This document shows, in pieces, positions 7,001 to 14,138 of a stretch of DNA of 29,133 bases. The notes beneath the pieces are model-generated. The model was given only the letters and a program-made list of their open reading frames with translations, did not search any database and was not told where the DNA came from. Made by a program: the position numbers and the translations under genes. This stretch comes from a virus. The stretch spans positions 1 through 29,133 of the IMG/VR virus record IMGVR_UViG_3300025132_000206, one strand, 5' to 3'. The number at the start of each line of letters is the position of its first letter. Positions within the stretch are counted from its first letter, which is position 1.

Positions 7001-7642
7001 GCTGCATCAGACGCAATAGGTTCCGCTTTTGCTGATTCAGTCAGAGATATTGTTTCGGGTACTAAGACGATTGGTGATGCAGTAAGAGATATGTTGCAGC
7101 GAATTGCCGATCATTTCCTTGATGCTGCTGCTGAGATTATGGCTCAACAAGTATCAAACATGTTATTTAAGACAATTGCTAGCGCAATAGGGGGCGGCTT
7201 AAGCAGTCCTGCACCAAATATTCAAACCAATGCCCCCGGAGTTCAGGGCACAATTCACACAGGGATGTGGACTGCTAGTTCAGGAGGATATACAGATAGA
7301 CCTACTAAAACACTTCTTGGAGAAGGCGGTGAAGGGGAATATGTCATCAAAGAGTCTCAGATGGCTGGTGCAATGTCTCGTTGGTCTCAGGGAAATAGAG
7401 GTAAAGCAGTTATCCACGGTAGCGATGGTGGTGTAGGTAGTCATCAAGCCGGTGGTTCATCTGAGGTTGTTGTTAATTACACCGGACCTTCACTTATTTT
7501 CAACGAGCAAGAATATGTTCCTAAGTCTGCGGTTCCTGAGATTATCAATACAGCAGCTCGACGCGGTTCAGAAGCGGGTCAGAGTAAAGTCCTTAGTCAA
7601 CTTAAAAACTCTCGTAGTCAACGCTCGAAATTAGGATTATGA
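4073..7642 (+). CDS. Tail tape measure protein (1189 aa)
   Basis: Start is TTG. The protein sets tail length and is ejected with the DNA. About residues 1-60 form a helical region with IQINVKNKGELRTLE, a common tape-measure opening. Residues about 150-480 are very rich in Lys, Gln, Glu and Ala, as in a long coiled coil. About residues 489-540 are a hydrophobic Gly/Ala stretch that could insert in a membrane. The segment from about 554, with LGQVMGKGKAAAEELRGQIGER (broken here for length: LGQVMGKGKAAA then EELRGQIGER) at about 638-661, matches the conserved tape-measure domain TIGR02675. Near residue 1083, LLGEGGEGEYVI matches the usual C-terminal 'GE.G.E.V' motif. The ATG of the next gene overlaps its stop. 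Confidence 0.92.
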   Translation: MAIYAADIQINVKNKGELRTLESRFKKIEKAAVSLNQTLKGLGRRNAIKVDTRAAMSAISALESRIRGLNRSVNIDARTRESRSGGGSGGAGLPLAAAAFSGGMGRRGMDSFERITKKQMDYVDQRIAQIEQKFDTRASSATNPVAAKMAKLKAERSILGNEARAIQNDFRTKLKQQSFRQLNRDIAASEGRYQDLLASPPPKPRSKFEGLTRQTRKAWVDELRAERGFGNKLRAQIPDAFEAGAGPTRQIEDKLGKINELAREQASLKKVVEGEDQVTESRVKGNAVRKKVRTLEDKIEQSQVNVARTQARGQKIKEDLTAATQKQAEAQKKFNTMQKQFNTRQSKQRTALDLEKQLATATEARAKANAEVTKWQKAQQKQVDRYGPNNIRRDFSKPGGAIEKSINKLMEADKKLLEVKDKMKNTGKAADWSQPLANSKKALSEAKSETAAINKLLDASNKRLAQGNQILDRRTGIEARQKMMGAAGRGAAASAALIPGVAPLAVGGFAGAANGGGLAGGAVGIAVAAVVQGTVALGNFVREATVASSEMKKMELALTGVVSSNVDYNKSLKAVEDISKSLKIPQSNVIKSFTRLQASASASGFEVEDVSKMMSGFSKALIATEGDAKNFNGVMLALGQVMGKGKAAAEELRGQIGERLSVVIPELATSMGVTTRELDKMFEQGKVTVQNIVDLGDHLDKKYGQSAANIIKSTMNAGERLKFSMDQLKLTLGPIFIEIGGFFQNLATTIIESLTPAIAKIAELMGVTREGAAIKLASLGATEIQQRDAANDVFKKSWIDKDRLKEASMREDGMEWLRKHQQSRGQRRLGISPADLAAIRALLKTQEKMKKFEAIVKPETFGVDGKKTDGQGISKEEATRLANFEKFKKNMQIERDFLRDRMEQGTKYAEFEREVALMIIAHGADKEQAIRDELKAKQELEDQLKSEVVTRGKINDMIEENDQKLKDLVNPLNQVQAASDAIGSAFADSVRDIVSGTKTIGDAVRDMLQRIADHFLDAAAEIMAQQVSNMLFKTIASAIGGGLSSPAPNIQTNAPGVQGTIHTGMWTASSGGYTDRPTKTLLGEGGEGEYVIKESQMAGAMSRWSQGNRGKAVIHGSDGGVGSHQAGGSSEVVVNYTGPSLIFNEQEYVPKSAVPEIINTAARRGSEAGQSKVLSQLKNSRSQRSKLGL

Positions 7643-8178
7643 GTATTACAACTTTAGTTGGATTTATTACTCTTAAGGACGCTAGTGGAGACTTTCAAGG
7701 TCGTTATCAAAATGCTAAAAGAGATAGTTATGGTCCGTTATCCGATGAAGAGGGTAATTACGACAGACATAAAGATAATTTTCTTCTTTTCGACGAGGAC
7801 AATAATGGCACAAGTTCAAAGTATTATTTTCTTCCTTTTATTTACCAAGGGGCAGCAAAGAATAGAGCAGGCGATAACCTAGAAGCGGCTTTGGTCTTTG
7901 CTAATAATCAAATCTCAATGAATAGGGTGCAAGAAGCCGTTAAAAATAGGTGGACAGTGCAAGTAGATATTTGTAAGGTCAATCCAACAACTCTTGTATT
8001 TGAGAGGAAATTAACGACTGAGGTATGGCTCGCAGCTTCTCTTTCTTACGATCCAACAACGGTTGAGATTTTACTGAGTTCAGGTATAGACGCGGTGGGA
8101 AGTAACGCCCCGAATCGAGTTTTAACTACTGAGATAGCCGGTCATCTACCTATCACTGGACAGATACGAAATAAATGA
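7639..8178 (+). CDS. Minor tail protein, L-like (tail tip)
   Basis: The product has 179 residues. It is a beta-rich protein with LVFANNQISMNRVQEAVKNRW (about residues 85-105, written here in full family order) followed by VDICKVNPTTL and ending with SNAPNRVLTTEIAGHLP. The phrase 'P.R.....' near the end and the location between tape measure and a K-like gene fit the gpL-like / DUF1833-type distal tail protein. It would help build the tail tip and in lambda carries an iron-sulfur site; no Cys cluster is visible here (a single Cys near residue 111). ATGA overlaps at both ends indicate coupling with the tape measure and the K-like gene. Confidence 0.6.
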   Translation: MSITTLVGFITLKDASGDFQGRYQNAKRDSYGPLSDEEGNYDRHKDNFLLFDEDNNGTSSKYYFLPFIYQGAAKNRAGDNLEAALVFANNQISMNRVQEAVKNRWTVQVDICKVNPTTLVFERKLTTEVWLAASLSYDPTTVEILLSSGIDAVGSNAPNRVLTTEIAGHLPITGQIRNK

Positions 8179-8573
8179 ATCCTTTTCATTTGATTGGACT
8201 TCCTTATCGTCTAGGTGCTGAACCTGAGAAGCATAAGGCGGCTGATTGTTTAACGCTAGCGAAAGCAGTTTTGAAGCACTATGACATTACTAGTCCTTGT
8301 CCTACTAGAAGTTGGTATAGGCGATTAAAGAACAAAGACTATTCAATTTTTAGAGAACAGTTAGAACTTTGGGGAAATAAGGCAGAACACCCTAAGATAG
8401 GTACTGTCGGCCTATGTAAGTTTGATGAAGGGTATGGACTTGCAGTTTATTTCGAAGATGGATGGCTGAATATAACCAACTACGAAGGGTCGGTGGTCAG
8501 TTGGAACCCCGAAGGGGTCTTACCAATAGAAGACTACTATTACCCCAAGAAGTCGAATTTTGTAATCTCTTAG
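8175..8573 (+). CDS. K-like tail assembly protein, NlpC/P60 fold with altered active site
   Basis: The protein has 132 residues. IGLPYRLGAEPEKHKAADCL (residues 7-26) matches the NlpC/P60 opening 'G.PYR.GG......DC.GL', with the expected nucleophile at Cys25. In this family a His follows in a strand usually written 'HVGI.LG.G..LH'. Here the matching segment is GYGLAVYFEDGWLNI, without either histidine. The hydrolase may thus be inactive or structural. In lambda, K is a tail-tip assembly protein. The gene overlaps the preceding one by ATGA and the J-like frame by up to 112 bases. Confidence 0.7.
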   Translation: MNPFHLIGLPYRLGAEPEKHKAADCLTLAKAVLKHYDITSPCPTRSWYRRLKNKDYSIFREQLELWGNKAEHPKIGTVGLCKFDEGYGLAVYFEDGWLNITNYEGSVVSWNPEGVLPIEDYYYPKKSNFVIS

Positions 8574-11500
8574 GTTTATCGGAACAAGAATACTGGTTTT
8601 TTGTAGACAAGACAGAAAGTTATACCGGTAAAAGACCAGAAGCTTACGATTTAGTTCCTGATATTCAAGCCGGACCTGCGAAAGTTTGGGCTATTCAATT
8701 AGTCATCGGTATCGTATTAACAGCTGTCACTTACCTTTTAACACCGAAACCAAAGGAGCCTAGTGGGGGTGGACCTAGTTTAAGAACAGGAGATGCGTCA
8801 GGTCCAAAAAGATTTGCACCTCAAACTGGTTTTGAATCAGTACAGGATTTAGCGGAGTTAGGTTCAATAATCCCTTTAGTCTTTACGAATAAGGATGGGA
8901 AGTATGGAGGGGTAAGGGTTAACACAAAGTTGTTATGGTCACAACTTTTAAGTTTAGGTAAAGGACAACAATTAAAAGGTGTATTTTTACTTTCCTCTGG
9001 AACGTTAGGGGGAACACCTGATTTTGAAGGCTACGCAATTGGAGACACTCTCTTAGAAAATTATATAAACGCGAAACTGGGTCTTTACTATCTAGATGGG
9101 AGTCGAACAGGATCGACAGGCGGTAGATTTCTTAGAAAGAATAGTTCTGGAGATAGAGATCAGTATTCCGAAGGTACTCTAGGCAACGAATCTGGTAATA
9201 GAACTGCTTTACCTTTGGTTTATGTCGATGGTGCGGGCTACTTAGATAATGTCTTTTGTGGAACAAGAACACCCAATACACAAACTCAATTTGGAGTTTA
9301 TGATCCCATCCCTAATGGCAATAAATTTATGTTGCCTTATGAATTAGTACTAAGGCCAGCTGCGTCAGAAAATAAAGCCGATATTAGTATGAAGAGGAGA
9401 AAGCTACAAAGGAGATACCCTAGTTACGCTGCTGTAGTTGCGATACAGAGATCAGGCGAAAGTGAATGGAGAACAGCTACAGGTAGAAATAAGCCTCTTA
9501 GGGTGGGGGATAGAGTCAGGTACAAGATAGCGGGAGCATCTATTACAAAATTTGCAGAATATCCACCTTGGGGTGTAGAAGACGTAAGATCATCTGTCAA
9601 TGCGAGACGAGAGAGTGCGGAAGAGTCTTTAGCAATAGGCGAGCAATATATGGTTGGTACGGCGTTAGGTATATGTGATAAGAAGAATACGAATAATGTT
9701 GTATGGACAGAAGGGGTCTCACTAGTCTTTGAATTTAAGATTATAGAAGCGGGTAAGGTAGATGTATCTTTACCAGATCAAACCCATAATTCATTCAGTA
9801 GATCTGTTATTCAGAAATGTGCTATCGCTACAGTATCAAATAATAAGACATGTGATGTAACAGAAATAGGCATCAAATCGACTGTCTGGAAACAGATATC
9901 AGGTTTTTCTAATGTTAATAGTCATCCCGGTAATTGGGAGTATGGCAAAGAGGGTAAAGTTAAAGAATACGAAGATAGTAACGGTAATATTGGACTAGGA
10001 TCTATTAACAAGTACATAAGACGGCTTAGTTTCTTTTATTTGTATGCGAGGCCGTTAGGTCAACAGGCTAGATGGACATTACTTTCTGAACAGCCATTTT
10101 GTGTTATTGGGAGAACGCCACAACCTCAATATCATTTCATAAGAATTACGCATCCTAGAGGTCAATATGAATTTAGAATAGTACCTGTCGCAGGTAATTG
10201 GATTTTTCAGCAGTATGTCGATCATGCTACAAAAGTGGTCAACAGGTTAGCGGGGGGTTCACAGTTACGGCGATGTGAGGATGTACCTGGGGAGTATGAG
10301 GTCTTTTTCCCTGGTGATAACAACTATTCACTAACGGGTAATAGAGTATCGAATCCAGATTGGTTTTTAAGTGATTTACCCGGTACCGAAAGGGGTCGTG
10401 TTAATGGATTAGATAGTTACGAGTCCGGCAATATCCCAACCAAGATGGGTTGGGACACAGTTGAGGGTCCACTTTATAATCGAGGGGATGACTTTAAAAC
10501 AGGGTCATACGCTGAACTTAAAGTGTCAGGCGAAGACGATAATGAGTACCAGTGGAGGATTATGTGGAAAAGTGGGAGGGACGGTCGTAACTTTATAAAT
10601 TTTGGAACATCAAAGTATATGAACGGGGAGGCATGTAGGAGAGTTAATAATACCTTGAAATATTGTGTAAGTGATCGTCACGACGGTTCTAGTCGTTTTT
10701 ACTCGGTCGTAAAACAAGAATGGCGGCGTGTAAATATAGACGCTACACAAACATACGAAGATAGAGCTGCTATAAATGTGATTTCAGAGAAGGGTAAAAA
10801 TTTAAAATTTACAGTAAAAAGATACACAAAAGGGAATCAAACAGGATATACATGGACCATCTCTAAGAGAGGCAGTGGATTTAAAACCGGTGATAAGGTG
10901 ACAATCCCTATAGCGAATGTGCAAGTTACGCTTATAACTGACTCCCGTAATTTAGTAACGTCTCCTTGGCCTGCGGGGCAAAATCTAAATCCTTATGATG
11001 CTATTTCTGATTACGTCTCATTTGACGCGGAACGTTCGAGTCATTTTGATGGTCCAGAGTGTGAGATTACCTATGTTAACGAACAAATAACAGAGACAAC
11101 GCAACCCTATACAAGGTTGGCTATGGCAGGCTTGAGGCTAAATAGTTCAAAGGAGTGGAGTTCTTTCAGTCAGCTATCTGCGTATATCAAGAAAGGTATT
11201 AAGGTAAAACGTTTAATAAATGATCGAGGTGATGACCCCACTAGGGATAGTAATTGTTCGACTAATCCTCTAGCTGTCCGAAGAGGTGTTGATTGTAATG
11301 GTATGGGCTCATCCAATTTATTCCCTGAGATAGCCTATGCGCTACTAACAGATAGTTTGATTGGTGCGGGAGATTTAGTTGGTGTGGAGTCTGTAGACGA
11401 GGAATCAATGAAGACTGCTGCTAAGTTTTGTCTAGCTAATAATTTTTTCTGGGATGGTGTAATAACAGATAAACAAAATTTAAGAGAGTTTATATATCAA

Positions 11501-12334
11501 CAGGCTTCTTATTGTTTCTTAGATTTCACAATTATAGGAGGACGTTTTTCTCTTGTACCCTCCCTTCCCTATAACAGTGAATTTGAGATTGATGTAACTG
11601 CAAAGCCGAGGATAAAGGCATTATTTACGGACGGTAATATAAAAGATTTAAAAGTATCATTCTTATCTCCCGAGGAAAGGCAACTATTTCAGGCGAACGT
11701 GGTATGGAGAAAGGAGAAAGATAATGGATTTTCAGAGACGCAAGTATTTGAGATGAGGCTTTCAAATAGCGCGGGAGGTTCGTCTAAAGACCCAAGAGAA
11801 ACGTTTGATCTATCTGTATTTTGTACTAACGGTGAACACGCTAAAAAATTTGCAATGTTTGCTTTATTAGTAAGAGAAAAAGTTGATCACGGAATAAAGT
11901 TCACTACGACTCCACAAGCAGCGATGCACTTAATACCGGGTGATTATTTTAGGCTTTACTCAGAATCAACTCATGTAGATAGATTCTCTAACGGTGTTAT
12001 TACTGATCAAGGTGTTATTCAATCTCAGTCAATCATTACGAACGGTCAATCTATTTATTATTGGAAACCAGGGGATGAACAGGTGAAAGGCCCAACACCT
12101 ATTGTTATTTCAGAAGCGACAGGTTTGGCATCTGGAAAATTCAGAGGATGTGTTTTCACAAGGTCTAGAAGTAACATTAATGATCGTGTTTACAAATTAG
12201 AGAGTCTTACTTACGCAGAGGATGGTTTTGTAGAAGTTGCAGGTAGTCATACACCGTTAACGAGCACAGGTTCGTTGGCTGTCTTAGACTGGGATGAAGA
12301 AAATTTTAGGACTACGGGTTTTATTGATGGCTAG
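8462..12334 (+). CDS. Tail tip / central fibre protein, J-like (up to 1290 aa)
   Basis: The protein is the J-like hub that initiates tail assembly and often carries host recognition. After a lead segment (LGLSEQEYWFFVD, about residues 37-50) comes a hydrophobic helix WAIQLVIGIVLTAVTYLL (about 76-93) and a Pro/Lys/Gly linker, a common J N-terminal layout. The central part (AELGSIIPLVFT, about 130) matches the usual 'G..IP.V.G'. The C-terminal third contains CTNGEHAKKFAMFALL and LIPGDYFRLYSES (about 1115-1170), the typical phage-tail type III part. The ATG at 8462 gives a 112-base overlap with the K-like gene. The only other standard start is TTG at 8501; none occurs between that and the conserved part. 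Confidence 0.85.
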   Translation: MAEYNQLRRVGGQLEPRRGLTNRRLLLPQEVEFCNLLGLSEQEYWFFVDKTESYTGKRPEAYDLVPDIQAGPAKVWAIQLVIGIVLTAVTYLLTPKPKEPSGGGPSLRTGDASGPKRFAPQTGFESVQDLAELGSIIPLVFTNKDGKYGGVRVNTKLLWSQLLSLGKGQQLKGVFLLSSGTLGGTPDFEGYAIGDTLLENYINAKLGLYYLDGSRTGSTGGRFLRKNSSGDRDQYSEGTLGNESGNRTALPLVYVDGAGYLDNVFCGTRTPNTQTQFGVYDPIPNGNKFMLPYELVLRPAASENKADISMKRRKLQRRYPSYAAVVAIQRSGESEWRTATGRNKPLRVGDRVRYKIAGASITKFAEYPPWGVEDVRSSVNARRESAEESLAIGEQYMVGTALGICDKKNTNNVVWTEGVSLVFEFKIIEAGKVDVSLPDQTHNSFSRSVIQKCAIATVSNNKTCDVTEIGIKSTVWKQISGFSNVNSHPGNWEYGKEGKVKEYEDSNGNIGLGSINKYIRRLSFFYLYARPLGQQARWTLLSEQPFCVIGRTPQPQYHFIRITHPRGQYEFRIVPVAGNWIFQQYVDHATKVVNRLAGGSQLRRCEDVPGEYEVFFPGDNNYSLTGNRVSNPDWFLSDLPGTERGRVNGLDSYESGNIPTKMGWDTVEGPLYNRGDDFKTGSYAELKVSGEDDNEYQWRIMWKSGRDGRNFINFGTSKYMNGEACRRVNNTLKYCVSDRHDGSSRFYSVVKQEWRRVNIDATQTYEDRAAINVISEKGKNLKFTVKRYTKGNQTGYTWTISKRGSGFKTGDKVTIPIANVQVTLITDSRNLVTSPWPAGQNLNPYDAISDYVSFDAERSSHFDGPECEITYVNEQITETTQPYTRLAMAGLRLNSSKEWSSFSQLSAYIKKGIKVKRLINDRGDDPTRDSNCSTNPLAVRRGVDCNGMGSSNLFPEIAYALLTDSLIGAGDLVGVESVDEESMKTAAKFCLANNFFWDGVITDKQNLREFIYQQASYCFLDFTIIGGRFSLVPSLPYNSEFEIDVTAKPRIKALFTDGNIKDLKVSFLSPEERQLFQANVVWRKEKDNGFSETQVFEMRLSNSAGGSSKDPRETFDLSVFCTNGEHAKKFAMFALLVREKVDHGIKFTTTPQAAMHLIPGDYFRLYSESTHVDRFSNGVITDQGVIQSQSIITNGQSIYYWKPGDEQVKGPTPIVISEATGLASGKFRGCVFTRSRSNINDRVYKLESLTYAEDGFVEVAGSHTPLTSTGSLAVLDWDEENFRTTGFIDG

Positions 12335-12731
12335 CGTACTGTTTCCTAATGTCTCACCTAGCAGTAGAACTTTCACAGCCGGTGAGTACCCTCAAGCTGT
12401 TTTCGAAGCTCAAAACGGAGCTAAAAGTATTATCAGATATGGTAACAAGGCTGTAAATGCTAAGCTATCACTAGGGTTTACTAATGTATCGGATGCTATT
12501 GCTAGTAGTATTTTAGATAATTATGAGAGCGTTAATAGCGACTGGGATTATGTGGTTTTTGGAGATTCTAGAGGTTTACAAGGAATGGAAGAACCTTTAA
12601 GAACTGACGTGAAAGATGTTCCAAGTAAGGGAGCCAAGTGGAGATATGATGGTCCTCCAAAAGTGACTAGCGTACAACCCGGTATCAGTAATGTTTCTTG
12701 TAAATTTGTAGCTTGCTTCGATGGCGACTAG
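12327..12731 (+). CDS. Small tail-tip associated protein (134 aa)
   Basis: The ATG at 12327 overlaps the end of the J-like gene by eight bases, and gives MASVLFPNVSPSSRTFTAGE as the N-terminus. An in-frame ATG at 12294 would extend into J-coding sequence and is less likely. The pattern with FTAGEYPQAVFEAQNG, IIRYGNKAVNAKLSLGF and a late W-R-Y-x-G-P-P is familiar from a conserved small protein located after J in marine cyanophages. I know no established function for it. Location suggests a tip or fibre-attachment role. Confidence 0.7.
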   Translation: MASVLFPNVSPSSRTFTAGEYPQAVFEAQNGAKSIIRYGNKAVNAKLSLGFTNVSDAIASSILDNYESVNSDWDYVVFGDSRGLQGMEEPLRTDVKDVPSKGAKWRYDGPPKVTSVQPGISNVSCKFVACFDGD

Positions 12732-12742
12732 AATAAAAAGCA

Positions 12743-12757
12743 ACTAAGTTAAGTAAG
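12743..12757 (+). promoter_or_regulatory. Recurrent intergenic element before the second tube-like protein
   Basis: ACTAAGTTAAGTAAG is a full consensus match, eight bases before ATG 12766. The gap contains no evident Shine-Dalgarno sequence. Confidence 0.6.
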
Positions 12758-12765
12758 TTTTCGAG

Positions 12766-13233
12766 ATGGCTAGTTTCTACTCAGGACAAGACGGAAAACT
12801 CTTCGTTGATACTAATGATACAGAAAGCGCAAAGGTAAGATCATGGTCCTTTACAGCTAGTCAAGCCGTATTAGAAACAGTTTCTCTAGGTGATACAGAT
12901 AGAACTTTAATTCCAGGCTTAAGAAGTTTAACGGGAAGTTGCAGTATCTATTACTATCAGACCTCGCCGGGTTCAGGTACTCCTACCGGAGGAGTCTCCG
13001 ATTTTGTTACTAAGTTTATAAAGGATGGAGGTAATGCCGGTGGCGACGGTGTAAATGCTAAAAGCGAATCAATAAAGTTAAAACTAGCGATTGATGATGG
13101 AACCAGTGCTATGCGTTACATCGTTTTCTATGCCTACATCACAAGTTTGGCAATGACAAATGCTGTTGGACAAGTTGTATCTGCTGATATTTCTTTTGAA
13201 GGTCATGGAGCACCAACAGGGATTAAGTTATAG
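12766..13233 (+). CDS. Tail tube-like protein (155 aa)
   Basis: The protein has a tube-like layout: YSGQDGKLFVD, then AKVRSWSFTASQAVLETVSLGD and GLRSLTGSCSIYYYQ (residues about 25-66), ending with ISFEGHGAPTGI. The phrase 'W......LE.T.LGD.....PG..S..GS' is typical of TP901-1/lambda V-type tail tube subunits. A tube-like gene this far downstream of the main tail protein, and after J, is not the usual lambda order. It could form part of the tip or a fibre hub rather than the shaft. The next gene follows without a gap (TAG then ATG). Confidence 0.65.
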   Translation: MASFYSGQDGKLFVDTNDTESAKVRSWSFTASQAVLETVSLGDTDRTLIPGLRSLTGSCSIYYYQTSPGSGTPTGGVSDFVTKFIKDGGNAGGDGVNAKSESIKLKLAIDDGTSAMRYIVFYAYITSLAMTNAVGQVVSADISFEGHGAPTGIKL

Positions 13234-14100
13234 ATGGGTATTTATTTTGGTTCAAATGGTCTCGTTGAATTAGAACGAGATACAGCGAGTGATGGTCTGG
13301 TTACTTTATTAGATCCTTCCGATGTCAATGTGACGAAGCGTCGTTTCTCTGTTGACTTTAAAATTAACTCTCTAGTTACAGGCGACAGTGTTGAGATTTC
13401 GACGGTAGATGGATCAACCCTTGAGTTAGTTTCAGGACACAGTTATCCCGATGTTCGTAGGTTTATACATGTTGATGCTGTAGGAGGTATTCGTCTTTAT
13501 GAAACCTTTGAGACTGCGTTATCAGGAACATTTTCAGATGCAAGCGTCTTAGTAACACCCTCGTCAGCAACAGAAGTTCGCATTATTACAAGAAATAATC
13601 GTTATCGGTGTTTAGCCAATATCAAAGATTTTGAGATAACTACGACTAGAGATTCTATCGATTTAACTAATCTGGGAGATAGTTTTAGGGCGCAGTTTGA
13701 TCGTGGACTAATTTCTGGTCAAGGGACTTTAAATTGTTTATGGCAACATGAATATTTGATGTGTGACCCTGAATATTCACAGAACGCGCCTGAATTTCCC
13801 GTTTATTTAGCTCAATTAATTTTAAGGATAGAGCAAGGAGCTGATTTCAAGGGTAGGTTTTACATCCATTACAACGGAACGGGTGAGAGTAGTAGTGTTT
13901 GGTATGAGGCAGATTGTTTAGTATCCAATGTCGCCGTATCGGTTCTAACGGAAGGGGTTATAACAACTAAAATAGACTTTGTAACAACCGGTCCATTTCA
14001 TCTAATGAGTGGTTTTGCAGGATCTTCCCTCTTACAAGAAAGTGGTAGTTATGTCCTACAGGAGGATGGAAGTAGAATAAGTCTTGAGTCTGCGAACTAG
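13234..14100 (+). CDS. Tail protein, possible double tube-like domains (288 aa)
   Basis: The first half begins YFGSNGLVELERDTASDG and continues VTKRRFSVDFKINSLVTGD, a strand order like tube proteins. The second half, with DFEITTTRDSIDLTNLGDSF then GLISGQGTLNCLW (about residues 131-170), repeats the 'LGD....Y..G..SGSG' pattern. I infer two tube-like modules in one chain, as in some baseplate or hub proteins that bridge a sixfold tail and a threefold tip. The final residues (SLLQESGSYVLQEDG) resemble the short repeats common at the ends of phage fibre-anchor proteins. It directly follows the previous gene and is separated from the first long fibre by a site-bearing gap. Confidence 0.55.
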   Translation: MGIYFGSNGLVELERDTASDGLVTLLDPSDVNVTKRRFSVDFKINSLVTGDSVEISTVDGSTLELVSGHSYPDVRRFIHVDAVGGIRLYETFETALSGTFSDASVLVTPSSATEVRIITRNNRYRCLANIKDFEITTTRDSIDLTNLGDSFRAQFDRGLISGQGTLNCLWQHEYLMCDPEYSQNAPEFPVYLAQLILRIEQGADFKGRFYIHYNGTGESSSVWYEADCLVSNVAVSVLTEGVITTKIDFVTTGPFHLMSGFAGSSLLQESGSYVLQEDGSRISLESAN

Positions 14101-14120
14101 AATTAACCTATGATGACCCT

Positions 14121-14135
14121 ACTAAGTTGAGTTGA
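14121..14135 (+). promoter_or_regulatory. Recurrent intergenic element before the first long fibre
   Basis: ACTAAGTTGAGTTGA matches 13 of 15 positions and ends three bases before ATG 14139. Confidence 0.5.
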
Positions 14136-14138
14136 GCT

